DNA from: JAJFUE01 sp041687335
Lineage (GTDB): Bacteria > Sumerlaeota > Sumerlaeia > MVZB01
Assembly (NCBI GenBank): GCA_041687335.1
Contig: JAWLCE010000019.1
Span: 1 to 64,000, forward strand
Length of the DNA stretch: 64,000 nt
Reading direction: 5' to 3'
Under the pieces are notes generated by a model. That model did not search any database. It was given only the letters and a program-made list of their open reading frames with translations, and was not told the DNA's origin. A program made the position numbers and the translations under genes. Shown here one piece after another: positions 25,879 through 33,469 of this stretch (position 1 is the first letter of the stretch; the number at the start of each line of letters is the position of its first letter).

Positions 25879-27504
25879 TTATTCGGCCGCCGTGCCGGCG
25901 GTCTGCTGGTTTGCCTTCTCGTATTGCCGGATCTTGCCGGCGGCGAGGATGCAGGCGCGGCGCACGACGATCAGCGAGGGCTCGCCAGCCGCCAGCGACT
26001 CGACCATCAGCGCCTCGAGCCGATCGGCTTCCTTGATCGGATCCACCGTAAAGACGCGCTGGATTCCGACGGCACGAGCCAACGCCTCGATGTCGACCCG
26101 GTGCGCGGGCGTATGATCAAGCGAGCGGCCGGTGCCTGGGTGCTCCTGCAGGCCGGTCATGGCCGTGGTGCCGTTGTCGAGCACCAGCACGACGTGGCCG
26201 GTGGGGGGAGGGTTGTAGACCATCTCGACCAGGCCGGTGATGCCGCTGTGGATAAAGGTTGAGTCGCCGATGACGCTCACGACGCGGCGGGCCTCGTCGG
26301 CCGGCAGGGCGTGGCGCAGGCCCAGTCCAATCGTGATCGAGCCGCCCATGCAGACGCAGGTATGCATGGCGTTGAAGGGCGGCAGCACGCCGAGCGTGTA
26401 GCAGCCGATGTCGCCGGCGACGATGCAATCGAGTTTTTTAAGCGCCATGAAGCTTTCGCGGTGCGGGCAGCCCTGGCACAGTTGCGGCGGCTTGCCACGC
26501 GTGGCGGCGGGTTCGGGGCTGGTGTCGCCGCTGATGATGCGACGTACGCGCGCCACGTCCAGCTCGCCCAGTCGCATCGGCTCGGGCTTGCTCTGGACGG
26601 GGATGCCGGCCGCGCGCAGGGTCTCGGCCATCCAGGGATCGCCCTCCTCGATGGCGATCACGCGCTCGAAGCGGGCTACGAAGGCACGAATGCGCTCCAG
26701 CGGCAGCGGCCAGGTCAGGCCCAGCTTGAGCAGCGGCACGTCGGGCGCGGCCTCGCGCGCATGCATCGCCGCCACGCCGGCGGCGATCAGCCCGAGCGGA
26801 CCCTCGCCGGGCCACTCCTCGTTGAGGGTCGAGTCCTCGTTCCAGCGCGCGATCTCGGCGATCTTGCCGAGCAGGCGGGCATGGGCCGGACGGGCATAAG
26901 CCGGGATCATCACCCGGCTGGGGACGTCGGCGCGCCAGGCGGGCAGCGGCGGCGCGGCCAGGGTGCAGGCCGGCTGCACAATGGTCTTGCTGTGGCAGAC
27001 GCGCGTGGTCAGGCGCAGCATGACCGGCAGGTGCCAGCGCTCGCTCAGCTCCAGGGCGCGCAGCATGAAGTCGTAGGCCTCCTGGGAGTCGGAGGGCTCG
27101 ATCATCGGGATGCGTGCCGCCGGGGCGTAGTGGCGGTTGTCCTGTTCATTCTGGCTGGAGGCCATCCCCGGGTCGTCGGCGGAGATCAGCACCAGGCCGC
27201 CATCCACGCCCGTATAGGTGGCCGTGAAGAGCGGATCGGCGGCGACGTTGATGCCGACATGTTTCATCGTGACCAGCACGCGCGCGCCGGCAAAGGCGGC
27301 CCCCAGGCCGACCTCGAGCGCCACCTTCTCGTTGGGCGCCCACTGGGCGTGCCCCCCCAGCAGCGCAAAGTTTTCAAGAATTTCAGTGGAAGGGGTGCCG
27401 GGGTAGCCGGTGCCCAGGCCGACGCCGGCGTCGAGGGCGGCCCTGGCGATGGCCTCGTTGCCGCTGAGCAGCAGTCGGGGCGGGGTTTGATCCATGGACT
27501 TCAC
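25879..27504 (-). CDS. iorA: Indolepyruvate:ferredoxin oxidoreductase, subunit alpha, without the ferredoxin domain
   Basis: 541 aa. The pyrimidine-binding domain starts RLLLSGNEAIARAALDAGV and has GYPGTPSTEILE and VTMKHVGINVAADPLF. The middle has QLCQGCPHRESF, and the TPP-binding domain has GDIGCYTLG and GDSTFIHSGITGL. In the usual enzyme a C-terminal domain with two [4Fe-4S] clusters follows; here the protein ends about 30 residues after SLIVVRRACILAAGKI, with no CxxC repeats, and none is encoded in the 83 bases before iorB. Electrons must leave by another route, or a separate ferredoxin must supply the clusters. Start: GGAG lies six bases before GTG 27504; ATG 27495 and ATG 27510 are alternatives. 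This is the first gene of the three-gene operon. Confidence 0.9.
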   Translation of the reverse strand: MKSMDQTPPRLLLSGNEAIARAALDAGVGLGTGYPGTPSTEILENFALLGGHAQWAPNEKVALEVGLGAAFAGARVLVTMKHVGINVAADPLFTATYTGVDGGLVLISADDPGMASSQNEQDNRHYAPAARIPMIEPSDSQEAYDFMLRALELSERWHLPVMLRLTTRVCHSKTIVQPACTLAAPPLPAWRADVPSRVMIPAYARPAHARLLGKIAEIARWNEDSTLNEEWPGEGPLGLIAAGVAAMHAREAAPDVPLLKLGLTWPLPLERIRAFVARFERVIAIEEGDPWMAETLRAAGIPVQSKPEPMRLGELDVARVRRIISGDTSPEPAATRGKPPQLCQGCPHRESFMALKKLDCIVAGDIGCYTLGVLPPFNAMHTCVCMGGSITIGLGLRHALPADEARRVVSVIGDSTFIHSGITGLVEMVYNPPPTGHVVLVLDNGTTAMTGLQEHPGTGRSLDHTPAHRVDIEALARAVGIQRVFTVDPIKEADRLEALMVESLAAGEPSLIVVRRACILAAGKIRQYEKANQQTAGTAAE

Positions 27505-27630
27505 GAACATCTCCGGACGGCAAAGTGAGGGGGCGCGGCGCAAACCCGCCCCGACTAACGGAATAGCGGGTCATTCTAGCCTGCCCGCGCGCACCGGGCA
27601 ACGCCAAACGACGGGCCGCGAGCGGTTCCA

Positions 27631-27695
27631 AGTGGTAGGTCGGGTCTTGGACCCGAATTGGCCAAAAGGATGTCGGCTCGGAGAGCCGACCTACC
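27631..27695. repeat. Short palindromic element related to the ends of the long repeat
   Basis: AGTGGTAGGTCGGGTCTTGG followed by ACCCGA, 20 bases, then TGTCGGCTCGGAGAGCCGACC and TACC. It consists of two small hairpins matching the edge modules of the long repeats at 2874 and 12838, without the central part. It lies between the iorA promoter side and the glycosyltransferase stop at 27740. Confidence 0.6.
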
Positions 27696-27739
27696 CTCCC
27701 GGCGCGCTTTGGGAATCAACGCACGATGCGGGTGGGGCG

Positions 27740-28474
27740 TCAGGCGCGGGTGCGCAGCGCCAGCCGGAGGGTCTGAACAAATGCCCGCGCGGCACTCTTC
27801 CACAGCCGCCAGCGGACGATCGAGGCCGTGCCGGTGCGCCGGCCGCGGTGGGGGACCGGCAACTGGTCGATCCGAAGCCGCCGGCGGGCGAACAGGCCCG
27901 AGAGGACTACATTGGGGGCGAAGGTATCGGCGGGGATGAAGGGTAGGAATTCAGCCAGCGCTGCGGCCCGCATCAGGCGATAGGGGGAGTTCACGTCGGC
28001 GACGCCATGCCCGAACAGCAGCCGAACGCTGGCGCGCGAGACGGACGAGATCAGCCGCCGTCCAAGGCCTTGCTCGCGCCCGGCGCGGATGCCGAGGAGC
28101 AGATCATAGCCATCGCGGCGTTCCCAGAGGCGCGGGAAGTGGGTGGCCGGCATCTCGTCGTCGCTGTCGACCTGAAATACCCAATCGGCCAGCTCGAGCG
28201 CGCGGCGATAGCCGATCAGGATCGTCGGGCCATGGCCGGAGTTGGGTTTGTCGATCACCTCGACCCGCGGGTCGGCGCGGAAGGGGGCAAGCGCCGCGGC
28301 GGTGCCGTCGCGTGAGCCATCGTTGAGCACGATCAGCCGGAAGTCGGCGACCACGCCCTCCAGCATCCCCAGCCAATCGGCCATGACTTGCGCAATGCAG
28401 GCCTCTTCGTTATAGACCGGCATGACGACGGCCAGCGGGAGCCGGGCAGGGGCGGGTGGTTGATGCTGGGCCAT
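27740..28474 (-). CDS. Glycosyltransferase family 2, dolichol-phosphate-mannose-synthase-like
   Basis: Cytoplasmic or membrane-associated glycosyltransferase of 244 aa. LAVVMPVYNEEACIAQVM opens the GT-A fold. RLIVLNDGSRDGTAAAL carries the nucleotide-binding acidic residue, and WVFQVDSDDEMPATHFP is the DxD region. The C-terminus is basic with no clear membrane span, so it is a DPM1-like soluble type. It probably transfers a sugar to a lipid carrier or glycan; the donor is not readable. No ribosome binding site is clear before the ATG. It is the third gene on the minus strand after the lyase-like genes, with a 111-base gap containing a hairpin repeat. Confidence 0.85.
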   Translation of the reverse strand: MAQHQPPAPARLPLAVVMPVYNEEACIAQVMADWLGMLEGVVADFRLIVLNDGSRDGTAAALAPFRADPRVEVIDKPNSGHGPTILIGYRRALELADWVFQVDSDDEMPATHFPRLWERRDGYDLLLGIRAGREQGLGRRLISSVSRASVRLLFGHGVADVNSPYRLMRAAALAEFLPFIPADTFAPNVVLSGLFARRRLRIDQLPVPHRGRRTGTASIVRWRLWKSAARAFVQTLRLALRTRA

Positions 28475-28491
28475 CGGCGGCGCGACCCTCC

Positions 28492-28523
28492 GCGGTCGCC
28501 CCCCCAGGGTGGGGGCTGAATGG
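28492..28523. repeat. Short hairpin repeat
   Basis: CGGTCGCC, a run of C, AGGGT and GGGGGCT form a hairpin of the same pattern as the two at 7552-7570 and 7625-7643. It lies in the 111-base gap upstream of the glycosyltransferase and may act as a terminator for the lyase-like gene on the other side only if read through. Confidence 0.45.
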
Positions 28524-28585
28524 AGCCTGACCCATCATCATCGCACGCCGCCGGGCGATGAGGAAATCCATTCAGCCCGGCGCGT

Positions 28586-31500
28586 TCAATAATGCCAGGA
28601 ACGGCGCAGGAAGTAGGGCTGGTGGATCAGCTCGCGGGCGCCGGTGGCGGTGACGGCCAGAAGCCTGCGGGCGGAGCCCTCCCGTCCGGTCTCAACCACG
28701 CGCAGGACCGGCTGGTCCAGCCGCAGCGCCGCGCGCACCAGCAGCTCCTGGTCACAGACGACAACCTGGCCCTCGCGGGTGGTGGCGACGAAGTCGACGC
28801 GGTCGCTTTCCGGGTGAACCAGCGGCAGCAGCGAGCTGATCGCGCCCGCACCGAGGCCCAGCCGCTCGAGGCGCCGGCCGGTATGGTCGTAAACCATCAG
28901 ATCGCCGGCGGCCGTGCCGACCAGCAGTCGCGGCTGGCGGGTGGCCGGGTCAAGATACTGCGCCAGCGCGGTCAGCTCGTCGCCGATGTTGGCCTCCCAG
29001 ATCAAGGCCCCATCGGCCGCCCGGATCGCGTAGAGCCCATTGGAGAGCGTGCCGAAGACGATATCGCGCGTGCCGTCGTCATCGGCGTCAAGGAAGGTCA
29101 TCTCCCGCAGATCGATGCCGAAATTTTCGGTCGTCGCCTTGGATTCGCTTCCCATCTGCTCCCAGGCAAACCACTGCATCACGCCGGTGAGCGGGTCAAG
29201 GACGTTGACCGGTGTGTGGTATTCGGTGCCGGCCACAACCCAGCGCCGGCCGGGGATGTCCTCGACAACGCGGACGCGCGTCAATGGGTGATAGAAGACG
29301 AAGCCTTCCCAGCGGATTTCGCCGTCGGGGCGGATGGCATAGCACTTCCAGCCGCCGTTGGCGACCAGGATGGTCGGGGTGCCATCGCCGTCGATGTCAT
29401 CCACATGGATGTCGCGCGCGCGGGAATCGAGTCCGCCGAAGGGCGTCAGCTTGTGCTGCCAGCGGGGGGCGCCGTCGCCGCCGATCAGGTGAAGGTTCTC
29501 GGCGTGGTCGCCGGCGATCAGTTCAGGTCGGCCATCGCCATCAAGATCGGCCGCCGCCAGGGCGGTGATCGCGGCGCCGTCGGGCGTTGTGAAGATCTCG
29601 GCCGCCTCGTTGCCGTCAGCCAGCCGCAGCAGTCGGCCACGGTCGTCGCTGCAATAGACCGTGCCGTTGAATTCGGCGACCGCGGTGATCGCGCCCCCGA
29701 TGTCGAGCGCGCGCAGCTGGTCGATGTTGAAATCCACCAGCGGCTCGGCGGGTGGGGCGGGTTCGACGGCATGGGCAAGCCGGCTCAGGCGGGCAAGCAG
29801 CGCCGCCGCCCCCTGTGGGGGCGTGCCGGCGTTGAAGCGGGTCCGGCCCTCGGGCAGCTCGGAGACGCGCGAGCCGATCTGGGCGCGCGTCGGCCGGGAG
29901 CAATAAACCTCGCCCTCGCCGCCGGCAAGATCGAGCTGCAGTGAGACCGGGCGATCGACGCGGCTGTCGACCCCGCCCGCGGCCAGTCGGTTCAACCCAA
30001 ACAGATGGAGCCGCTGCTCGGTCAGGAGGAACATGGCGGCGTCGGTCACGATGCCCATCTGCGTCAGGACCGTCGGGTCGAGCCCGACCAGTTGTGAGCC
30101 CTCCGCTTGCCGGACCAGCCAGAGATTCTCACCGACGGACAGCAGGTCCACCGGCGGTTCGAGGCCGGCCTCGCCCGCCCACAGCAGGTTGGCGAAGGTC
30201 CAGTCCTCGCCGGCGGCAAGCGGGCCATCGCGGCGGGCCAGCAGGATGTCGGTCTGAGCATTGCCCCAGGGATAGGCGCTCCACTCGCTGCGGTGGCCGT
30301 CGGGCTCGATCTCGATGCGGCGCGGCGAGGTGTCGGCGCCGCGAATCATGAATTGCTGGTCGCCCTGCTCGACGCGCAGGCGGCCGCCGGTCAATTCTGT
30401 CAGGCCGCGGGTGCGCCAACGATTCTCGAGGCGGAACTCGCCCCCCTCGCGTGCGCGCACTTGGTCCAGGAAGAGAAACCAGCCCCCCTTGAGCCAAAGG
30501 ATGTTGCGTTCCCAGTCAGCGCCGTTCCAGTTGCGGTTGCTCGTGCGCGAGGCGCCAATATCATCGAAATCGGCAAAATAATCGAGGTCGGTCAGCGGGG
30601 GCGGCTCCTCCTGCACGCCCTCTCGGGCGATCGTCACCCCGCTGTGGAATTTCGGCGTGTACTTGATGTAGTCCAGGTCGAAGAGCCAGATGCGGTCGTT
30701 CCAGGTCAGGCGCAGGACCGAGTTGCCATCGTGATGGCCATGGGAGAAAGTCGACAGGCCATCGAGCAGCAGGTATTCGTCCATGGCGTCGAAGCCGGTG
30801 CGGAAGGTCAGCTTGTGGAAGTAGTCGCGATCCTGGCGCGGCAGGCGGTCGTGCCCCCACGAGCGTCGCGCGATCCAGCGGCGGGCGGTCTCATCGAGCC
30901 GTGCCGGCCGCACGCCGAGCATTCGCTCGGGAACCTGCGGCGGCACATTGGCGGCATAGGAACCGGTATACATCTCGTCAATTGAGAAGGGTAACTGGGG
31001 CGAGGGGAGCTCGGCGCCGCCGATCCAGTCGTAGAGCCACCGCATCTGGCTGTCGCCGTAGACCCAGGCGGCGAGCGAAAAGCTGCGCTGCTCGTGTCCG
31101 CGCCAGCTGCCGCGAGGGGTCGGGCGGTAGTTGCCGACATCGCCGAAGCCAACCGCCTCGCCGCGATTGTCGATCACCGAGGCGATCAGCTCGGCGCTGC
31201 GCCGCATCAGCCCGCCGGCCAGGTAGTCCTCCTGCCCGGTGGCCATCATGTAGGTGAAGGTGTGCAGCGGCGCGTAATTCAGATAGCTGCCCGCATCGTC
31301 GTTGGGAATGTGGGAATGGGCCTGTCCACGCTCAAAGGCGCGCTCGATCTTGGCCAGCGTCGTGGCGCTGGGTTGCAGGCCATATTTTTCGGCGAAGTAT
31401 CTCTGGCCGTAGAACAGGGAGAGCCCCATGAAGGTGGAGTGGTTCTGGCGCATCTCGTCGAGGGGTGCGTTCTCGGGGTCGAGGTAAGGGATTTGATCCG

Positions 31501-32398
31501 TGAAGCGCAGCATCGACCACATGACCTGGTCGACCAGGCGGCGGTCCGCCGCGCTGAAGAATGGGTCATCGTCGATCATGCTCCAGGCCAAAATCAGTTT
31601 GCTGTAGGCGAAGTAGATGTTGCTCCAGGGCTCGGTGATCCAGTGGCCGTTGCGCTCGGCCCGCGCGTGCAGCGTCCGCATCGAGTCGAGAAAATGCGCC
31701 GCCCAGCGCGGGTCGCCGGTGACGTGGTAGTACATGCCATAGTCGGCGAAGTTGGCATAGGGCGGGCGCACCGTCCAGGGCTGTTCGAGGATGTTTGTGA
31801 GAGTGGCCTCAATCGAGGCGGGCGGGGCGGGGATGCGCAGCGGCGAGCGCAGCAGCCGGACGGCCCCCAGCCGGCCCTCTTTGGGGCGCAGCGCCTCCAG
31901 CAGCGCCTCGAGCGCCGCCGGCCAGTCCTCATCGCGGCTGACGCCGACCACGATTGCGTTGCGCTCGGCGTTCCAGATCGAGCCGACCGGATGGATCGCC
32001 ACCCCGCCGGGGCCGGGGAAATAAGCATCGGCATAGGCGCGGCGGACGCGATAGAGCTCGAGCACGCGCGGGTTGTCCATGATGTTGCCCAGCACGATCA
32101 GGTGATGGGCGGCCAGTTCGGCGTCGCTGACCGCAGCCGCCGGGCGCGCGGGCACGTCGATGCCAAGCCGCTCGCCGAGCGTTCGCGCCAACTCGCCCAC
32201 GCGCGGCTCCAGCGCCGGCGGATAAACCAGCAGCAGGCTGCCGGGCTCGAGCGGGATCGTGAAGTCGCGCGAGACGTAAGGGGCCGGAAAATCGTCGGCC
32301 CGATAATCGTTCCCCTTCGTGTAGCGGGGCGCGCCCCCGGTTGCAAGCGACGCCGCCAGCATTATCAGGCCGGCCATGATGAGTGCATGAACGCGCAT
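28586..32398 (-). CDS. Secreted heparinase-like lyase fused to a C-terminal propeller
   Basis: 1270 aa with a signal peptide (LIMAGLIMLAASLATGG). Residues about 60-200 form an alpha/beta domain, then an (alpha/alpha) toroid follows (about 200-480), with WITEPWSNIYFAY and EMRQNHSTFMGLSLFYGQ. A heparinase II/III-type beta-sandwich around residue 550 carries GLSTFSHGHHDGNSVLRL and FSHGHHDG, likely catalytic histidines. The last 400 residues contain FG-GAP or PQQ-like propeller blades (DLDGDGRPELIAGD, DIDGDGTPTILVANG, DADDDGTRDIVFG) with calcium-binding DxDxDG loops. The predicted role is beta-elimination of a uronic-acid glycan outside the cytoplasm; this rests on fold only. It lies 44 bases after the DUF1961 lipoprotein gene. 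GAAGGG precedes the ATG. The C-terminus is LRRSWHY. Confidence 0.85.
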   Translation of the reverse strand: MRVHALIMAGLIMLAASLATGGAPRYTKGNDYRADDFPAPYVSRDFTIPLEPGSLLLVYPPALEPRVGELARTLGERLGIDVPARPAAAVSDAELAAHHLIVLGNIMDNPRVLELYRVRRAYADAYFPGPGGVAIHPVGSIWNAERNAIVVGVSRDEDWPAALEALLEALRPKEGRLGAVRLLRSPLRIPAPPASIEATLTNILEQPWTVRPPYANFADYGMYYHVTGDPRWAAHFLDSMRTLHARAERNGHWITEPWSNIYFAYSKLILAWSMIDDDPFFSAADRRLVDQVMWSMLRFTDQIPYLDPENAPLDEMRQNHSTFMGLSLFYGQRYFAEKYGLQPSATTLAKIERAFERGQAHSHIPNDDAGSYLNYAPLHTFTYMMATGQEDYLAGGLMRRSAELIASVIDNRGEAVGFGDVGNYRPTPRGSWRGHEQRSFSLAAWVYGDSQMRWLYDWIGGAELPSPQLPFSIDEMYTGSYAANVPPQVPERMLGVRPARLDETARRWIARRSWGHDRLPRQDRDYFHKLTFRTGFDAMDEYLLLDGLSTFSHGHHDGNSVLRLTWNDRIWLFDLDYIKYTPKFHSGVTIAREGVQEEPPPLTDLDYFADFDDIGASRTSNRNWNGADWERNILWLKGGWFLFLDQVRAREGGEFRLENRWRTRGLTELTGGRLRVEQGDQQFMIRGADTSPRRIEIEPDGHRSEWSAYPWGNAQTDILLARRDGPLAAGEDWTFANLLWAGEAGLEPPVDLLSVGENLWLVRQAEGSQLVGLDPTVLTQMGIVTDAAMFLLTEQRLHLFGLNRLAAGGVDSRVDRPVSLQLDLAGGEGEVYCSRPTRAQIGSRVSELPEGRTRFNAGTPPQGAAALLARLSRLAHAVEPAPPAEPLVDFNIDQLRALDIGGAITAVAEFNGTVYCSDDRGRLLRLADGNEAAEIFTTPDGAAITALAAADLDGDGRPELIAGDHAENLHLIGGDGAPRWQHKLTPFGGLDSRARDIHVDDIDGDGTPTILVANGGWKCYAIRPDGEIRWEGFVFYHPLTRVRVVEDIPGRRWVVAGTEYHTPVNVLDPLTGVMQWFAWEQMGSESKATTENFGIDLREMTFLDADDDGTRDIVFGTLSNGLYAIRAADGALIWEANIGDELTALAQYLDPATRQPRLLVGTAAGDLMVYDHTGRRLERLGLGAGAISSLLPLVHPESDRVDFVATTREGQVVVCDQELLVRAALRLDQPVLRVVETGREGSARRLLAVTATGARELIHQPYFLRRSWHY

Positions 32399-32442
32399 GG
32401 TGAGTGCCCTTCATATTGAGGTGTGGTAACCGGTGCGGCCAA

Positions 32443-33189
32443 TCAATCCAGTCGGGTGATCTTGAAATTATCCCACCACAGGTCGCTGCGGAAGGTCCGC
32501 AGGCCAATCAGGCCTTCGCGCCAGGGTTCGGCTTCATCAATGGCGCTGAGGATTTCCTTGCCGTCGACGGCGATCGCCAGCCGGTTGCCCTTGCGCGAAA
32601 TCGCGATGTGATAGGTCGAGCCGACGCGGGCCTCGAGGGCGAAGGTTTCGCTGAGCAGTTCGAACCCGGGGCAGCGCCGGAAGCGGAATCGGGCCTCGGG
32701 CCGGTCGTTGCGCTCGTTGACGAAGGTGAAGATGTAGCCGTTCAGATTGTGGTAAAGCGAGTAGGTGCCATCCTTGCGGGTCTCGCGCGTCTCCTCGAGC
32801 GGCCGCCCCTCGGGGTCGGAGGTGAACAGCAGGAAATTCATGTTGTTGGCATTGATGGAGGAGCTGATGACGTGGACGTCGAACTCCACCCGTAAATCGC
32901 CGGAAAAGACCTGCCGGTTGAAGACCGTCAGGCCGATCCCCGGCACGCGCCCCGGCTCGTCGGGATCGGCGTCGGTGCGCAGGCGTTTGTTCTCGACCCA
33001 GACGCGCACCCCGCCCTCGGCCCACCAGTCCTCCGGCATGGCGCCATCGGGGTAGTGATCAAAATTTTCGGCATAGAGTAGATTCTTGTCGGCCTTTGTG
33101 GCGGGAGCCTCGCCCGACGGGGCGTCGGCCGCCCGGGAGCAACCCAGAAGGGTTGATAGAAGCAAGACGGAAACCATGATGCGGGACAT
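32443..33189 (-). CDS. DUF1961-like lipoprotein with a concanavalin-type fold
   Basis: 248 aa. A lipoprotein signal ends in STLLGCSRA (Cys near residue 16). The mature domain resembles DUF1961/LamG-like jellyrolls: LLYAENFDHYPDGAMPEDWW at its start, RVEFDVHVISSSINANNMNF, and a final DLWWDNFKITRLD, which is common in glycan-binding or lyase modules. No catalytic motif is recognised. The start ATG 33189 has GGAGGA eight bases before it; the longer frame to 33246 adds no signal sequence of the right kind. It is the first gene of a minus-strand unit with the lyase-like gene 28586, and is divergent from the heparinase-family gene at 33470. Confidence 0.8.
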   Translation of the reverse strand: MSRIMVSVLLLSTLLGCSRAADAPSGEAPATKADKNLLYAENFDHYPDGAMPEDWWAEGGVRVWVENKRLRTDADPDEPGRVPGIGLTVFNRQVFSGDLRVEFDVHVISSSINANNMNFLLFTSDPEGRPLEETRETRKDGTYSLYHNLNGYIFTFVNERNDRPEARFRFRRCPGFELLSETFALEARVGSTYHIAISRKGNRLAIAVDGKEILSAIDEAEPWREGLIGLRTFRSDLWWDNFKITRLD

Positions 33190-33306
33190 GCTGAAATTCC
33201 TCCTGCGGGCGCAGATCAATGCGTCGGATCGGACATAAACTACCATCCCCGTCCGGCGCCAACAAGATCAAAGCCGGACCTGGCCATGCCAACCTGTTCG
33301 TCCCGC

Positions 33307-33322
33307 TGGCACTTTATTTGTA
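33307..33322 (+). promoter_or_regulatory. Possible sigma-54 type site upstream of the heparinase gene
   Basis: TGGCAC, five bases, TTGTA. It matches the consensus except that the invariant C of the -12 GC is T. It lies 148 nt before the start at 33470, farther than the other sites. The surrounding 33190-33469 is the divergent promoter region of two lyase-type units and is AT-richer (TTTATTTGTATATTTTTT). Weak candidate. Confidence 0.25.
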
Positions 33323-33469
33323 TATTTTTTAATGCAAACACGTCAGCCAGTTTCATGAATGATCGAGGCGCCGGCATATTTGCTCGCCTGCGGGATGGGA
33401 TTATGAGATGAGTTTGATGTAACTTCCCTCGTCGAGGCGTCCGGAATCATCTTCAATGTTGAGGGTCAC

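Noticed and set aside
28592..29944. 450-codon plus-strand frame
   Set aside because: Antisense to the propeller part of the heparinase-like gene; no recognised domain.
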